A DNA stretch of 64,000 bases from Cyanophora paradoxa (Eukaryota > Glaucocystophyceae > Cyanophorales > Cyanophoraceae). Shown here one piece after another: positions 1 to 10,715 of this stretch. The notes beneath the pieces were generated by a model. That model worked only from the letters and a program-made list of their open reading frames with translations. It had not been told where the DNA came from and did no database searches. The stretch is from NCBI GenBank assembly GCA_004431415.1, contig QPMI01000102.1:62001-126000 (forward strand), in the 5' to 3' direction. Each line of letters opens with the position of its first letter. Position 1 is the stretch's first letter. The position numbers were made by a program, and so were the translations under genes.

Positions 1-1
1 C

Positions 2-1122
2 TTCGACGAGGGCCTGCGGGCCGCGATGGCGTGGCGCCGCCTCAACCACTTCGCCCCCGGCGAGGAGTTCAGCGAGGGCCAGCTGGCCGCCCTCGAGGTG
101 TACGACCTCGTGACGGACGCGACGGGCTCGGCGCGGCCCGGCGCGGCTGGGCCCCTGGACGACGTCGCGCGCGCCTGGCGCTACAAGAACGTGAACCACT
201 CGCGCTTCTTCGGGTGGCTGCGCCGGAACTTCGGCGAGGCGGCCTCGGCGGAGGGCGTCGGGGCGCTCCTGCCGCGGCTGCTGGGCGGCTGCGTCGAGGT
301 CCTCCTCAACGAGGGGGCGCCGGGCTGCGCCACCGTGCGGATACGGGGCCTCCTGGACCTCAACCAGGAGCACCTTCTGGGGGGCAGCCCGCGCGCCTCC
401 CTTGCCGCCGTCGCCGCCGCCGCTTCCGCCCCCGGTGCCATCGATCGAGCGCGCCCTCTCTTCGGCGCCCTGACGCGCGCGCGCGCGCGCGCCCGCAGCG
501 ACGACGGCCGCCGGGCGGGGTCGCTCCAGCTCCTTTCTGTTCTCGTCTCGAGGTTCGCCGCCCGGTCTCTCTCGCCGGGGGCCGAGCCCCCTGCCGCCGC
601 CTCCAGCCATCCGGCGTCCTCCCGACCGCGTCCCGCCCAGGGCGCGGGGGCCGCCGGGCCCTGGACAACGTGGTCCGGATCGGCAGCGTCACGGTCGCAA
701 GCGGCCGTGCGCCCCGCCCCGCCGCTCCCGGCCCGGCCCGGCCCGCCCCGCCCCGCCTGCTGCTCACCGCGCGCTCCGCTCGCCTTTCCCGCCCGCCGGC
801 CCGACCGCAGCCGGGGGCCGGAGAAGGCTCTTCGACGGCGCTGGCCCCTCCCGCCCCGCCAAGCGGGCCCGCCGCGGAGGAGGAGGACTGCAGGTCCCCT
901 CGCGCCCCCGCCCCCGCCCGCCCTCCCGCCCCTCGCCTTAAAGCGGCCCCGCAGCACTACGAGCTCGAGGAGGACACGGGAGCTTCGGCGGCGGCGGTGG
1001 CGGCGGCGCCCCTGCCCGCCCCCCTCCTCCACGTCGTCCCGGCGTCGTCGTCTGGCCTCCCCGTCCTCGTTCCTATCGTCCGGGCCGCGCAGCCGCTGCC
1101 GTACCCCTACCTCGGGCTCTGA
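2..1122 (+). CDS. Uncharacterised protein, 5' truncated by the window edge
   Basis: The frame is open from base 2 and runs through a convincing coding stretch to about base 350. It includes a basic aromatic segment reading RYKNVNHSRFFGWLRRNFG and a leucine-rich helix around residues 85-105. I do not recognise the family. Beyond about 390 the sequence becomes proline, arginine and alanine rich and no single frame is clearly favoured. Short coding-like pieces (ALDNVVRIGSVT near 660, LEEDTGASAAAVAAA near 965) suggest further exons separated by GC-rich introns, with the last frame closing at the TGA ending at 1122. The first ATG at 26 need not be the true start, because the frame is open upstream of it. 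The exon at 2-350 is fairly safe; the 3' structure is guesswork. Confidence 0.4.
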   Translation, partial: RRGPAGRDGVAPPQPLRPRRGVQRGPAGRPRGVRPRDGRDGLGAARRGWAPGRRRARLALQEREPLALLRVAAPELRRGGLGGGRRGAPAAAAGRLRRGPPQRGGAGLRHRADTGPPGPQPGAPSGGQPARLPCRRRRRRFRPRCHRSSAPSLRRPDARARARPQRRRPPGGVAPAPFCSRLEVRRPVSLAGGRAPCRRLQPSGVLPTASRPGRGGRRALDNVVRIGSVTVASGRAPRPAAPGPARPAPPRLLLTARSARLSRPPARPQPGAGEGSSTALAPPAPPSGPAAEEEDCRSPRAPAPARPPAPRLKAAPQHYELEEDTGASAAAVAAAPLPAPLLHVVPASSSGLPVLVPIVRAAQPLPYPYLGL

Positions 1123-1593
1123 CGGGCCGTCGCCCGCCTCGGCCCCGTTTTTTCCCACGGGGCGTAGCCCCCTAGTTCGCTTTTTCTCCTACCCCTTTCC
1201 GATTCGCATCCATAGCCCCGTGGCCATCACCTTTCCGATCCTCTGCCCCTCCGGACCCTTGTTTCATGCGCCAAGCCTCTGTCCGCTAGTGCCCCAGGAC
1301 AGCCCCCCGGCCCGAAGCCTTCAAGGCCGAAATATGCCGTAGCCCTGCTCCTCTGCTGCTTTTTCCCACCTCTTTCGGTACGATATCGATTCTCAGCTTA
1401 GTAACTAGTAATTCTGGCCCTAGGCCTTGGATCGTGTATAGTTCATGCAGCTTCAGTCCTAGTCCTAGTTTCCTTTCGTGGCGTTCTTAAGCTAAGCTTG
1501 CACTGTAATTGACTCGCCTGTACTAGTTTATCTGCATCTAAGAACTACTAGGTATAGTCTGGCTACCCAAACGTACTGTCTGGTCTGATTGGA
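1123..1593. other. Convergent intergenic spacer
   Basis: Spacer between the 3' ends of the first plus-strand gene and the minus-strand ELM1-like gene. Composition shifts to AT-richer sequence with palindromic hexamers such as CTAGG, CTAG and AAGCTT. No coding frame with the local codon style, no RNA gene and no clear polyadenylation signal could be defended. Confidence 0.5.
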
Positions 1594-3229
1594 CCTAGGC
1601 CTGCCCCCCGTGGCCAGGGCCGGCGCCGCCCCACCGGACGAGGTGCTCGTGGAACCGGCGGGCGAGCTCCTGCCCCACGCGCGCCGTCTCCGCGAGGGGC
1701 GGCCCCCAGACCCCACCGTCGTCGGCTTCCCCCTCCTCCAGCAGAGCCGAGAGGGGCCGCGCGAGCCGCCGCTGCGCGAGCGCCGCGTGGAAGCGGTTGA
1801 GCTTCGAGTACTCGCGGCACTCCTGGCGAAAGCGCTCAGATCAAATTTGAGATTCGAAGCGAGATCAAATGTTCGAAGGAAGTCACCTCCGCTCCGGCGA
1901 CGTACAGCCGCCGCCCCGAGGCCGCCGCCTCCGTCGCCATGTTCACGCTGTCCGCCGTCACCTGTACCCCCGCGGCCCCGTGAGGGGGATACAGCCGCGC
2001 TCGTTTTGGCTCGGCCGGCCGGACGGGGGGTACCACGACGCGGTCGGCGAGGGCGAGGAGGCCGTCGTAGGGGTTCGAGTGTTCCCCTGCGGCCCCTCAG
2101 GTCGCGGGGGTACGGGGCAGAAAGGGGAGGGGCACGCGAACCCCCGCGCTCGAGGGACGGCGGGGACCAGCGGGAGCCCTCCGGGGCGGAGGGGTCGTAC
2201 ACCCACGCGCGCCCGGACTCGACCAGTGGGCGAAGGACCGCAAGGAGCTCCGCCCTCGCCCCGGGAGGGGTACGGCGCGAGAGGGTGACGAGAAGGGATC
2301 CGGAGGGGATGGCGGCGAGGCGGGCGGCGAGGGCCCGCGCGAAGGCGGCGCCGAAGGGGAAGTGGCGCGTGTGGCCGCCCACGAGAACGGCCGTCAGCGG
2401 CCGCTCGAAGGCGCCTGCGCGCGCCGCGCGCCGTCGATCGCCGGATCGCCGGGCGCGCGGGGCGGCGCGCACCGAAGTGGGGCTGTCCCCGCCACCGCTC
2501 GGCGGACGCTCTGAGGGACTCCGGCGTGACGTTGCAGAGGGAGCCTAGGGTCAGGAGCACGTTCGGTTCGGGGCGGGGGCCGCCGGCGCCCTCGGGGGGG
2601 TAGTCGTGCTGCGGCGGCCGCGCGCTCGCTCGGCGGGGTACGCGGGCGGCGGAGAGGGGAGAGCGGACCTCGGGGCAGACGACGGCGGAGAAGAGGGAGG
2701 GGGAGACGTATGGGTGCTGGACCTGCACCACGAACGTCCTGCGAACGAAGAGAATTGGGAAGCGATCCGTGGCCGGGACGCGGCAGGGGCGAGCTCGAGC
2801 TCACCGGCCGCCGCTGGCCTGCCTCACAGCGGCTGCGCGCGTCGCGGCGAGGCGCGCCTCAGCTCGCCGCCGAGCCGAGCACACGGCGACGAGAGCGCGG
2901 CGCACCGGCGGCGGAGATGGTAGTGCGCCCGCTGGCGATGAGCAGGTCCGGGAACGGCTCCCGCACAACGTTCGTGCGCCACGCCGCAGGCACCAGTGCG
3001 TCCGTGTACTCCCGCAGCTGCGGCGGCAGCCTGCACGGGCCCAGCACGGCGGGCAGTGAAAGGAGCGCCGCGGCGGCTCGTGCACGCTGCCGCACCAGCC
3101 GAGGACGCGCGAATCGCGCACAGTGTCGAGGCTGTAGCGACCGCCGAAGCCCATCGCCTGCGCGAGGGCCTCCGCCTGCTTCCGCGCCCCCGCCGCCCCG
3201 TTCGAGAGCACGAGGACGCGGGGCGCCAT
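1594..3229 (-). CDS. ELM1-like (DUF1022) protein, mitochondrial-fission type
   Basis: The spliced minus-strand reading follows the ELM1/DUF1022 fold from end to end. It starts MAPRVLVLSNGAAGARKQAE at 3229. It then has REPFPDLLIASGR (about 2930-2985), VVQVQHPYVSPSLFSAVVCPE (about 2660-2725), EPNVLLTLGSLCNVTPESL (about 2520-2580) and the glycine motif AVLVGGHTRHFPFGAAFARA (about 2340-2400). Next come LLVTLSRRTPPGARAEL, HSNPYDGLLALADRVVV and VTADSVNMATEAAASGRRLY (about 1895-1955). It ends with KLNRFHAALAQRRLARPL before a TAG at 1594-1596. The VTADSVNM segment and the KLxRFHxxL helix are the usual hallmarks. In plants ELM1 recruits dynamin-related DRP3 to mitochondria; proteobacterial homologues look like glycosyltransferases. 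Introns are short, several beginning GTACCCC. It lies head to head with the SHIPPO-repeat gene. The family call is strong; the mitochondrial-fission role is inferred from plants. Confidence 0.85.
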
Positions 3230-3584
3230 CGAGCCGGCGCAGGCCCCTGGCTGCTGCGGGCTCTGAAGCTAAGCAGTGAGCCGGACTGCTGAGCGCTGCG
3301 GCGTGCAGTCAACAGATTGATTTGCGGCTGTGCGCATCGAGCGCCGCCATCGAGATGATACAAAGCAATTGTAGCTACTGGAGGACCTTCCGGGGCTGTG
3401 CAGTCGCTCGAGCTCGTTTTCGAGCCTTCGCTAAACGAGGGTTCGACTCTCTTTAGCATCACTTTCTGTAATAGGCTGCTGTTCCAGCAACGCGCCCCAG
3501 GGGCCTGCCGGCAGACGCACCCAGTTCTAGCCATCGTACCTATCGTATCGGCGTGGCGCTAGCGCTAGCTTGGCGTTTAGCGCC
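3230..3584. promoter_or_regulatory. Divergent upstream region, ELM1-like / SHIPPO gene
   Basis: A 355-bp region separates the ATG of the minus-strand ELM1-like gene from the ATG of the plus-strand SHIPPO-repeat gene and must hold both promoters. A short palindromic run (GCGCTAGCGCTAGC, about 3557-3570) lies just before the plus-strand start. No TATA box is evident. Confidence 0.4.
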
Positions 3585-5331
3585 ATGCCGGGCGTCGAAG
3601 AGATCCTCGCGCTCCACAAGCGCGCGGGACACAGGAAAGAGGGCTCCGTGCATCGAGGTGATGCCACCGTTCCATCTGCCGATCCTCTCGCGTGCCGACC
3701 GCCGTGCCGCGCAGGCCGGCCAACGCTCGACCTCGGCGGGAGGAGACCGGCGGCCACCATCCCCTCAAAGTTCGAGACTGTGCTGTTCACGAACAACAGG
3801 GAACGGGATGGATTCGGCTCCACGGCGCACAGATTCGGGCAGCTAGAGGTGCCAGACGGTTTCATTTGGGGGCGCGCCGCCCGCCCCGCTGACCGCGCCA
3901 TCCTCCTGCGCTCGCGCAGAACGAGCTTCCCGGGTGCGCCCGAGCTCTTCCCTTTGCTTAGCTTGCGCGCCTGGCTCCCGCTGACGCCGACGCGCTGGCA
4001 GGCCGGGCACGTATGTGGGGCCCACGCCACCCCCAGACACCGCCTCCCTCGCTTCCCTATCCAAGAAGGGTCTCGGCAATGGATTTGCATCGCGGGTGCG
4101 CAGCTCGCCGCGTCCGCTGCGCGGGCCCCGCCGCCGACGGCCGGCCGCAGACGAAGCGGTTCACTTACGAGAACCAAGGACCCATCAAGCCATACACAGG
4201 ACCCGGGTCAGCCTTCCCCCCATTCTTATCACTCTCTTCGCCTCGCGGGAGAGCGAGCGGCCCCGCAGCCCCGGCGCGTACGATCCGACGTTGCCGGACC
4301 AGCCCGCGTCGCCGACGGGCGCGGCGCCCTCCGCCGCCTTCCGCGGGCGCACGGCCGCATCCACTTTCTCCCGGGATCGAAGCCCCGGTCCGGGGGAGTA
4401 CGACGTGAGCGGCTCCGCCCTCTCTTTCCCCTTTCCCCTCCGCCCCCCGCGCGGCTTACGCCCCCCGCCCCTGCGCCCCGCCCCGCAGCCGACGCCCCTC
4501 CGCAAGACGGCGCCCGTACCCGCCCGGAGCTCCTTCGTGTCGGGTACAAAGCGATTCGAGGAGCACGACGCGCTCCGCACGGGGCCCGCGCCCGGTGCGC
4601 CCGCGTACCCCCTTCGGGCTTTGCCCCCCGGCCCGGCCTGACCGTCTGGGGTGCAGGCGAGTACTTCGCGGGGGAGTACGTGCCGTACGACGGGAACAGG
4701 CCGCGCCCGGTCGGCTCCTCGGTCTTCAGGAGCGGGCTGGACCGGCTCGGGAGGAGGGAGGAGCCGCTGCCGCCCCCTCCCGGGCCGCAGGGCCTGCCTG
4801 TACCCAGGAGCCCCGAGCGGGAGCGCGAGGCGTCGTCGTCCCTCCCTGCGTTCGTGGAGCGTACCCCGGGCCCGGGGGCGTACGAGACGGACCTGGCGGC
4901 TCTGAGGAGGGGCGCCGACACGCGGGCCTCGGCCGTCTTCCAGCGGCCCATGAACGAGGCGCACGAGCAGCGGGGCGTCGCGGGCCTCGCCGGGCCCTCC
5001 CACGGCCCCGGGCCCGGGGCGTACGAGCTCACGGCCGCCGAGGAGGAGCGCCGGGCGCAGCGCGTCACCGTCTCGAACGCCGCTTTCCTCTCCCAGGCCG
5101 AGCGCGGCCGCGACCTCGTCGACCGCGACGTCCCCGGTTCGAATCCCGCCGGGACCCTTTTCCCTCACCGCTTGGATCCGACGCGCGCGCAGGGCCCGCC
5201 TTCTACCGGCCTGGCAAGCAGAACAAGAAGACGTTGTGCGTACCCCTCCCGCGCGGTCGGTACCCCCCGCGGCCTTCCCCTGATCCTGTATCCCCCGCAG
5301 CCACCTCAACCAGCTCAAGCGCTGGATGTAG
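3585..5331 (+). CDS. SHIPPO/STPG-repeat (ODF3-like) flagellar protein
   Basis: Splicing with GTGCG donors and CAG acceptors gives a protein carrying repeated Pro-Gly-x-Tyr motifs typical of the ODF3/SHIPPO and STPG families. In order: NNRERDGFGSTAHRFGQLE (3784-3846), a 14-base micro-exon giving NELPG, PGTYVGPTPPPDTASL (4004 on), RSPGAYDPTLP (4260s), RSPGPGEYDVS (4380s), GEYFAGEYVPYDG (4660s), TPGPGAYETDL (4865), GPGPGAYELTA (5010) and GPAFYRPGKQNKK (5190). The last exon, HLNQLKRWM then TAG, starts near 5301. These proteins line the inside or surface of axonemal microtubules, so a flagellar role is expected. The start at 3585 (MPGVEEILALHKRAG) is the most upstream convincing coding ATG, but the junction between it and the exon at about 3770 is uncertain. 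A tRNA-like GGTTCGAATCC at about 5138 is coincidental. Confidence 0.8.
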
Positions 5332-5604
5332 GCGGGCCCGTCGTACCCCCCCTTTCCCTATCACCTTCCCCTCCTCTCCCAGTGCTAGTGCAGCGTAGAG
5401 ATCTAGAGAGCCGCAGGCAGGCAGGCAGGCCAGGTTATATGCTCCGTTCCCTCCTTCGAATTGAAATTTACTCTTCCGGATCAGGCTTCACTTCATCCAT
5501 AACCATATATAACTTTCCTTTGCATGCATATGCGTCGCGATTTACTGAAACTTGAAATCTAAGTGCGCGGGCCTAGGCCTGCGGGCCGCAGCGAGCGAGC
5601 CAAG

Positions 5605-8600
5605 CTAGCTGGTGACGAAGGTGGCCATGACCCGCTCCTTGTCCTTGTCGGAGAGCGGGCTCTGGAAGGTGATGATGGACGAGAGCCGCACCGAGAGGTC
5701 CGCCGCCAGCCACGCGATGATCTGCCGGGAAAGGGGGGTACGGGATAAATGAGGGGGCTACTGGTGGCTCGCAGCGGGGGTACGCGTGCGCGCCTCCTCG
5801 TCGTGGGGGCCAAAGGGCTGCTCCTTCCGGTTCGTCGCGAGGACGACGGCGAGGGGTAGGCCGGACTGAAGGGGGGGAGAAAGGGGGGGGGGTAGAGAAA
5901 TTCAGGCTCAGAAGATTTTTTGAGAGGGGGAGATGGGGTACCCCGGGCCCCGTGCGGCGGACGGGGGCGACGAGGGCCGTCTTCGTGTGAGTGTGGAAGC
6001 GCCTGGCGCCAAATTCAAAAAAGAGAGGGGTACATCAGGAAGCGATGGGGTACCGGTCGATCTCGGAGGAGAAGCGCGAGTCGGTCGTCGCGTCCGCGAT
6101 GTTCATCACCTCGTCCCTGCGGATGTCGCCCAGTCCATTCAGAGGCGCACGCGTACCCCCTCGGGCCGCATTCTGCGAATCTGCGTACCCCTCGAAGGCG
6201 GACTTGACGAGAGTGGAGCCGCCGGAGATTCCGACGCGCGCGTCGGCCGCCAGCGACCAGAACTCCTCCGACTCCAGCTGGAAACAAAAGCTTTAGAAGC
6301 AGAAAAAGAGGGAAGTGGGTACAGCGGCGCTCGCCTCGTGGGAGCCCCTGCCCTCCAGGAGGAACAACACGACGCGCTCCGCCGCCAGCGCAGGCGCCGC
6401 CCTGCGCCCGCCCGCCCGCGCTCGATCAGATGAGATCAGATGATCCCTTCCGAGACCGCTCCGCTCTGCCTGCTGGCGCCCTGTCGGGCTCGCCTCTCGT
6501 GGAAGGCCCGGATCATGCCCGTCGGGGTGGACTCCTTGAGCAGGGCGCCCCGCAGCTGCGCGGCGCGCGCGTGTGAGAAGATAGATAGAAGGCGCAGCAG
6601 CGCCTAAGATAGATAACTTGAGATGGATCGATGGAGCGCCTAGATAAATAACAGCGCCTAGATAACAGCCTAGCCTTGATAATTGATAGATAACAGCGCC
6701 TAAGATAGATAACTTGATTGATGGAGCGGGAGGGGCTGCCTGCCTGGGCGAGGGCGCGGAGCTGGGCGACGTGGCCGACGCGGGCGGTGTCGGCCTGCGC
6801 GTTGCGGAGCGCCACGGCCGCCTGCGAGAGGAGCACGCCCAGCAGCACCTGCGGGCGGCGCGTGCGCGTGGGCGTGGGCGGGACGCAAAGCACGCACGGC
6901 CCAGCTTGTGCTATCTATTTAAGCTTATCCTTCTGTTTAGCTTCGACGCATTGGCGAGCTAGCTTCTGTTTTGCATGGCAAAGCTTGCGATATCTAAGCT
7001 TATGCTTCTATTTGGCCTCCGATGCTTTTAAGCCTAAGCTCGCGCTCAACCTCATGGACGCATCGGCACCTCGTCCTCGCGGGTGAAGCGGGCGCCCAGC
7101 TTCTTGTTCGTGACCTGGATCACGGCGAAGACGGAGCCCGCCCGGTCCGCGATCGGCGCGCTGGCGGCGTACGGCTCAGAAGGGGGGGGAAGTGCAGGGG
7201 TACAGGGGTGCGAGAGAAGAGAAGAGGCGGCACCAGAGGAGCGTCGTGGTGCCCGAGCGCGTCGCCCCCGCCTCCACGTCCTCCGCCACACCGGGGATCT
7301 GCGCGTAGGGGGGTACGTGAAAACACGGCGGGGAGGCGGGGAAAGGGGGGTACGTGGGCTCGCCAGAGCGGCGTCGCGAATGTTGAGGGAGCGGCCGGTC
7401 TGGCCGACGTACCCCACCACGCCCTTTCCTGCGGCGGCGGTTCGAGCCGCGGGGGCGAGGGGAAAACGGCGGGGGGGGGGGGGGGGGGGGGGGAGGGGGG
7501 GCGGAGCGCACCGAGGGGACCCGGACGGGGCGGGGGGAGTCGCGGCGGGGGGGTACGTGGCGGGGCAGAGGGCGAGGGCGGAGGCGTCGAAGGCGTCTGC
7601 AAGGAAGATGGAGGCTCCTGTACCCTGGACGAGGCCGGCCGCCTCCCGGCAGATGCCCTGCGAATGGGGAGGGGTACGGTGAGCCGAGCCGGCCGGGGTT
7701 ACTGCAGGAAGCGCGGCCACGGGTACCTGAACGCATTTGCGGAGGTCGAGCTCGTCGCTGATCTGCGGGGTACGCGGATTGGGGGCGTTTCGAAGAAGTA
7801 GAAGGGGGGTACGGCGCACGGTCTCGAAGAGGGAGAGGAGGGTGCCGAAGCGCTTGACCTGGGAGCTGGCGGGGGCGCGCTTGGGAGGGGGCGGAGGGGG
7901 TACATCGTCCCACTGGCCCTGCCCGGCGCCGCCCCTGGGGGAGGGCGTGGGGGGTACGAGGGACTCGCCGGCGGCCGCGCGGGAGGTTGCGCGGGAGGCG
8001 GAGGCTCGGAGGCGGGCCTCGGGCAGCTCGCGGGGGTTCAGGAGCCGCGCGGTCTCGCCCTGGCCCCGGCCCCCGACCTCCGCGTCCCACTCGGACGTGC
8101 CGGGGGGTACGACGTCGGTCGGGGAGGGGAACATGAGCCGCGAGGCGAAGTCCTGCGGGGGTGCGGCGGCGTCGTCGGGGGCGGGCCCGCGGGGGGCACG
8201 GGGATCGCACGTTGAAGCGCTCGCCGTCGATCTCGTCGGCCAGCGAGGAGCGCTGCAGCTTCTGCGGGGCGGGAAAGTCAGCAGGCGGCGGGCTCGAGGG
8301 CGCGGGCGGGCGGGCGCGCGGGAGGGCGCGCCTGGAGCTGCAGCTGCGCCTGGTTCCGTTCCTTGATCGCCGCGGCGGCCGCAGCCTTCGCCTGCACGGC
8401 CTCGTGCTTCAGGCGGCGGTTCTCCTCCCCGAGCCTAAGGACGAGCGCCTCGAGCTCCTGTCCGGTCCGTGAGGCCAGGAGCGTGCGGGGCCGGCGTGCG
8501 CGCGCGGCGCACGGCGATGCGCTGGGTGCCCTCCATGACCGCCGCCGCGCGGTCCGCGATGCTGTTGAGCGTCCTCCCGAAGCCACTGGACGGAGGCGAC

Positions 8601-8782
8601 TGTGAGGGCGTCCTGGGGCTCCTCGAGAAGAGAGAGGCGGGAGGCGACATCGGGGGTTGCGTGGGCGTCAGCGGCGTGGCCGGTGCCAGCGAGGGGGCCG
8701 CGGTCGGCGCCCGCACGGGCGGCATCGGCCGCGGATCCAGGCGCAGGCGCCCGTGCGGCGAAGAAACGTGTGGAGACGCCAT
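5605..8782 (-). CDS. Tandem GAF-domain protein with N-terminal coiled coil
   Basis: The start at 8782 (MASPHVSSPHGRLRLD) opens a Pro/Ser-rich N-terminus. A coiled coil follows (LEALVLRLGEENRRLKHEAV, about 8395-8460). The first GAF domain shows ISDELDLRKCVQ, REAAGLVQGTGASIFLADAF, GKGVVGYVGQTGRSLNIRDA (about 7375-7440) and AGSVFAVIQVTNKKLGARFT (about 7090-7150). A linker helix reads LLGVLLSQAAVALRNAQADT (about 6790-6850). A second GAF shows ALAAERVVLFLLEG, EVMNIADATTDSRFSSEIDR (about 6055-6115), GLPLAVVLATNRKEQPFGPH and a final exon starting IIAWLAADLSVRLSSIITFQ that ends at the TAG 5605-5607. No phosphodiesterase, kinase or cyclase domain follows, so it looks like a stand-alone small-molecule sensor or scaffold; the ligand is unknown. 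Introns are many, purine-biased in the plus sense, and often carry GTACCCC next to the donor. Confidence 0.75.
6570..6725. repeat. GATAGATAAC / GCGCCTA imperfect repeats
   Basis: Intronic low-complexity block within the second half of the tandem-GAF gene. The words AGATAGATAACTTGA, GCGCCTA and GATAACAGC recur four or more times in imperfect order. It is markedly more AT-rich than its surroundings and not coding in any frame. Confidence 0.7.
7471..7493 (+). repeat. 23-bp poly-G tract in an intron
   Basis: An uninterrupted run of G on the plus strand (C on the coding strand) lies in an intron between the halves of the first GAF domain and continues as G-rich sequence to about 7520. In the coding sense it is part of a very C-rich polypyrimidine stretch. 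Confidence 0.9.
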
Positions 8783-9307
8783 TGATTGATAGCCTCGAGT
8801 GCCCAGCTACCGTATAGCTACAGCTCGGGCCTGGAGCTACAGCCGCTGTACTCGCGGGTTGGCAGCAAGGGCCATGCGTAGCTGGTCCTGGATGTGTCGC
8901 AAGCGGGGCCCCTAAAAAACGAGGCCAGAGGCTAGCGAAGGCCGCGGAACCGAGTGGGCGACTGGTTTGTTGGGGGTACGTATTGCAAGCACAAGGCAAA
9001 TCGAGCCGCGAGATCCGCGCGCGCCACTCGCAGCACCGGCATCCGCGTAACACACTCTCTGGGCGCTGCTGCTGAGTTAGCTAGCTCGACGAGGCGCGGC
9101 ACCCAAGCGGCGAGCCGCCCGGGCGGTTGACCAGCGCTGTCCCTCGCAAGCCGCCGTTTTGAGCTGGCTGCATAGAGAACGTTAGCTATAAGCCATCCGG
9201 CGCCAGTCCGGCACTCCGAGCACCAACCAAGCTGCCACAGCAGGACGGCCGCAGGGGCACTCCAGGCGCTCCGGCGAGCGTGTGGAGTGCTTAAAGTGTC
9301 TGTCTAG
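8783..9307. promoter_or_regulatory. Divergent upstream region, GAF protein / EF-hand-like protein
   Basis: A 525-bp gap lies between the ATG of the minus-strand GAF gene and the ATG of the plus-strand EF-hand-like gene. Short palindromes occur (GTAGCTATACGG region, GAGTTAGCTAGCTCGA). No conserved protein could be read on either strand. Confidence 0.35.
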
Positions 9308-10641
9308 ATGACGACACATGCCTTTCCCGTCCGAGCTCCCTTCGTGGTGCATTACCCGGAGCGGAGCTCGAAGAAGCAGAAGCAAACGCAGCACATCGAC
9401 GAGATCATCCGCTTCTGCCTTCCGGAGGGGGAAGTACATCCCCGCGTCAACGTGCGTTCAATGGTTGCTGCGCATGACCCTCCCGTCGACGCTCAAAGCG
9501 CTGCGCAGGCGCGGCTTGCGATCCTCGCGCTTCACGGGCCGATCGACCCTGCCACAGGCACGATTACGGGTGGCTTCAAAGGGTCCGTCGTCAGTTTGGC
9601 AGTGCTTCTGATTGCAGCAGGATGTGATACGCTGCGAGCAGGCACTGGAAAACTGTGCAAGGCAGGCTCGAGCCCATCGACAACCAAGTTAAGATGCAGG
9701 ACTACCACATGCGTACGCTCATCGAGGTTCAGGAGAAGGACGACGTCGTCGAGGTGCCGCGCCCTCCCCTCCGCTTCCACGCGCCTGGAGCTTTGTGTGA
9801 GAGGCTTTCTCGAACAGGTGTACGCTGAGCCTGGCAAGTTCTACTCTGCCGAGGAGCGCCAAGCGATCGTCAATCAGGCTCCGGCGCACGTTCGGTATCC
9901 GGCACAGTACGAAGCCAAGGACGTGCGAGCTGTGCTGGCCGGCATTCCTGTGGACGAGGATGGGCGGATGGAATTTGGTGAGCTGGATGCTTGAGCACTT
10001 TGGTTGGTTGCTTCTTCTGAAGCTCTTTGGCCACAGGCGCAGTACAAAAGGCTATACTTGCCGATCGGGATCGGAGAATCAAGGACCTTCGCGAGCTACT
10101 ACCAGATCTCAGGAGACCATTTGCACTAGCAGAGAAGCCAAGGAGGGCTCGCGTGCCACCAGAAGTGAGCCCGGCACTTTTGACAACCATGAACCTGCGA
10201 TCACAGAAAATCAAGGTACATGTCGCTTTCTGGTTTGTTTCAATCAAACGTTTTCTGATATCCTGCTTCAGATTTCGGACACTGACAGCACTCTCCTGCT
10301 CCGCATGCTCCGTACGTTCTTGTGATGTTTAATGGCTTCGGTGCTCTGACTATCTGGCACCCCTTGCAGATCGAGACAGCCATCGCATCTGCCAGCTATC
10401 GGATGCCAACAGCCCTGAGATCGTGCAGAATGTCAAGATTATCCGGCCTCCAGCCCTCCCCACATTTGCTGCAGTGCGGCCAACGAAGGGTCTTTGGGAT
10501 GAAACGGTATGAATTCAGAAGCAACCTCTTCTTCTTTCATTGCTGATGCTTGTTTGGCAGTGCTGCATGACACAGACACAGAAGGGCACGTATGTTAAGA
10601 GCAAAAACTTCCCTGTGAACAAACTACATGGCATAGACTAG
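9308..10641 (+). CDS. EF-hand-like protein, possibly cilia-associated
   Basis: Exon 1 starts MTTHAFPVRAPFVVHYPERS and contains KKQKQTQHIDEIIRFCLPEG. Later exons read RCEQALENCARQ (9630s), VKMQDYHMRTLIEVQEKDDV (9690s), VYAEPGKFYSAEERQAIVNQ (9820s) and AVLAGIPVDEDGRMEFGELQ (9930s). Then come DRDRRIKDLRELLPDLRRPF (10060s), HRICQLSDANSPEIVQNVKI (10380s) and a last exon ending KSKNFPVNKLHGID at the TAG 10639-10641. VDEDGRMEFGEL resembles half of an EF-hand loop followed by its exit helix, so weak or vestigial calcium binding is possible. The overall pattern (charged helices, sequence signatures but no enzyme motifs) resembles flagella-associated proteins. I cannot name the family. The first 300 bp after exon 1 are the least certain part of the splice model. 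Confidence 0.6.
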
Positions 10642-10715
10642 CTCAGGACATCAAATAGACTAGATATCGTTTCAGATATGGTGTAATATTGCATGTATTT
10701 TGATGACAGATGAGT

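Noticed and set aside
5125-5160. tRNA-like T-arm (GGTTCGAATCC) with a following T run
   Set aside because: No A-box, acceptor stem or D-arm at the right distance, and it lies at the end of a coding exon of the SHIPPO-repeat gene.
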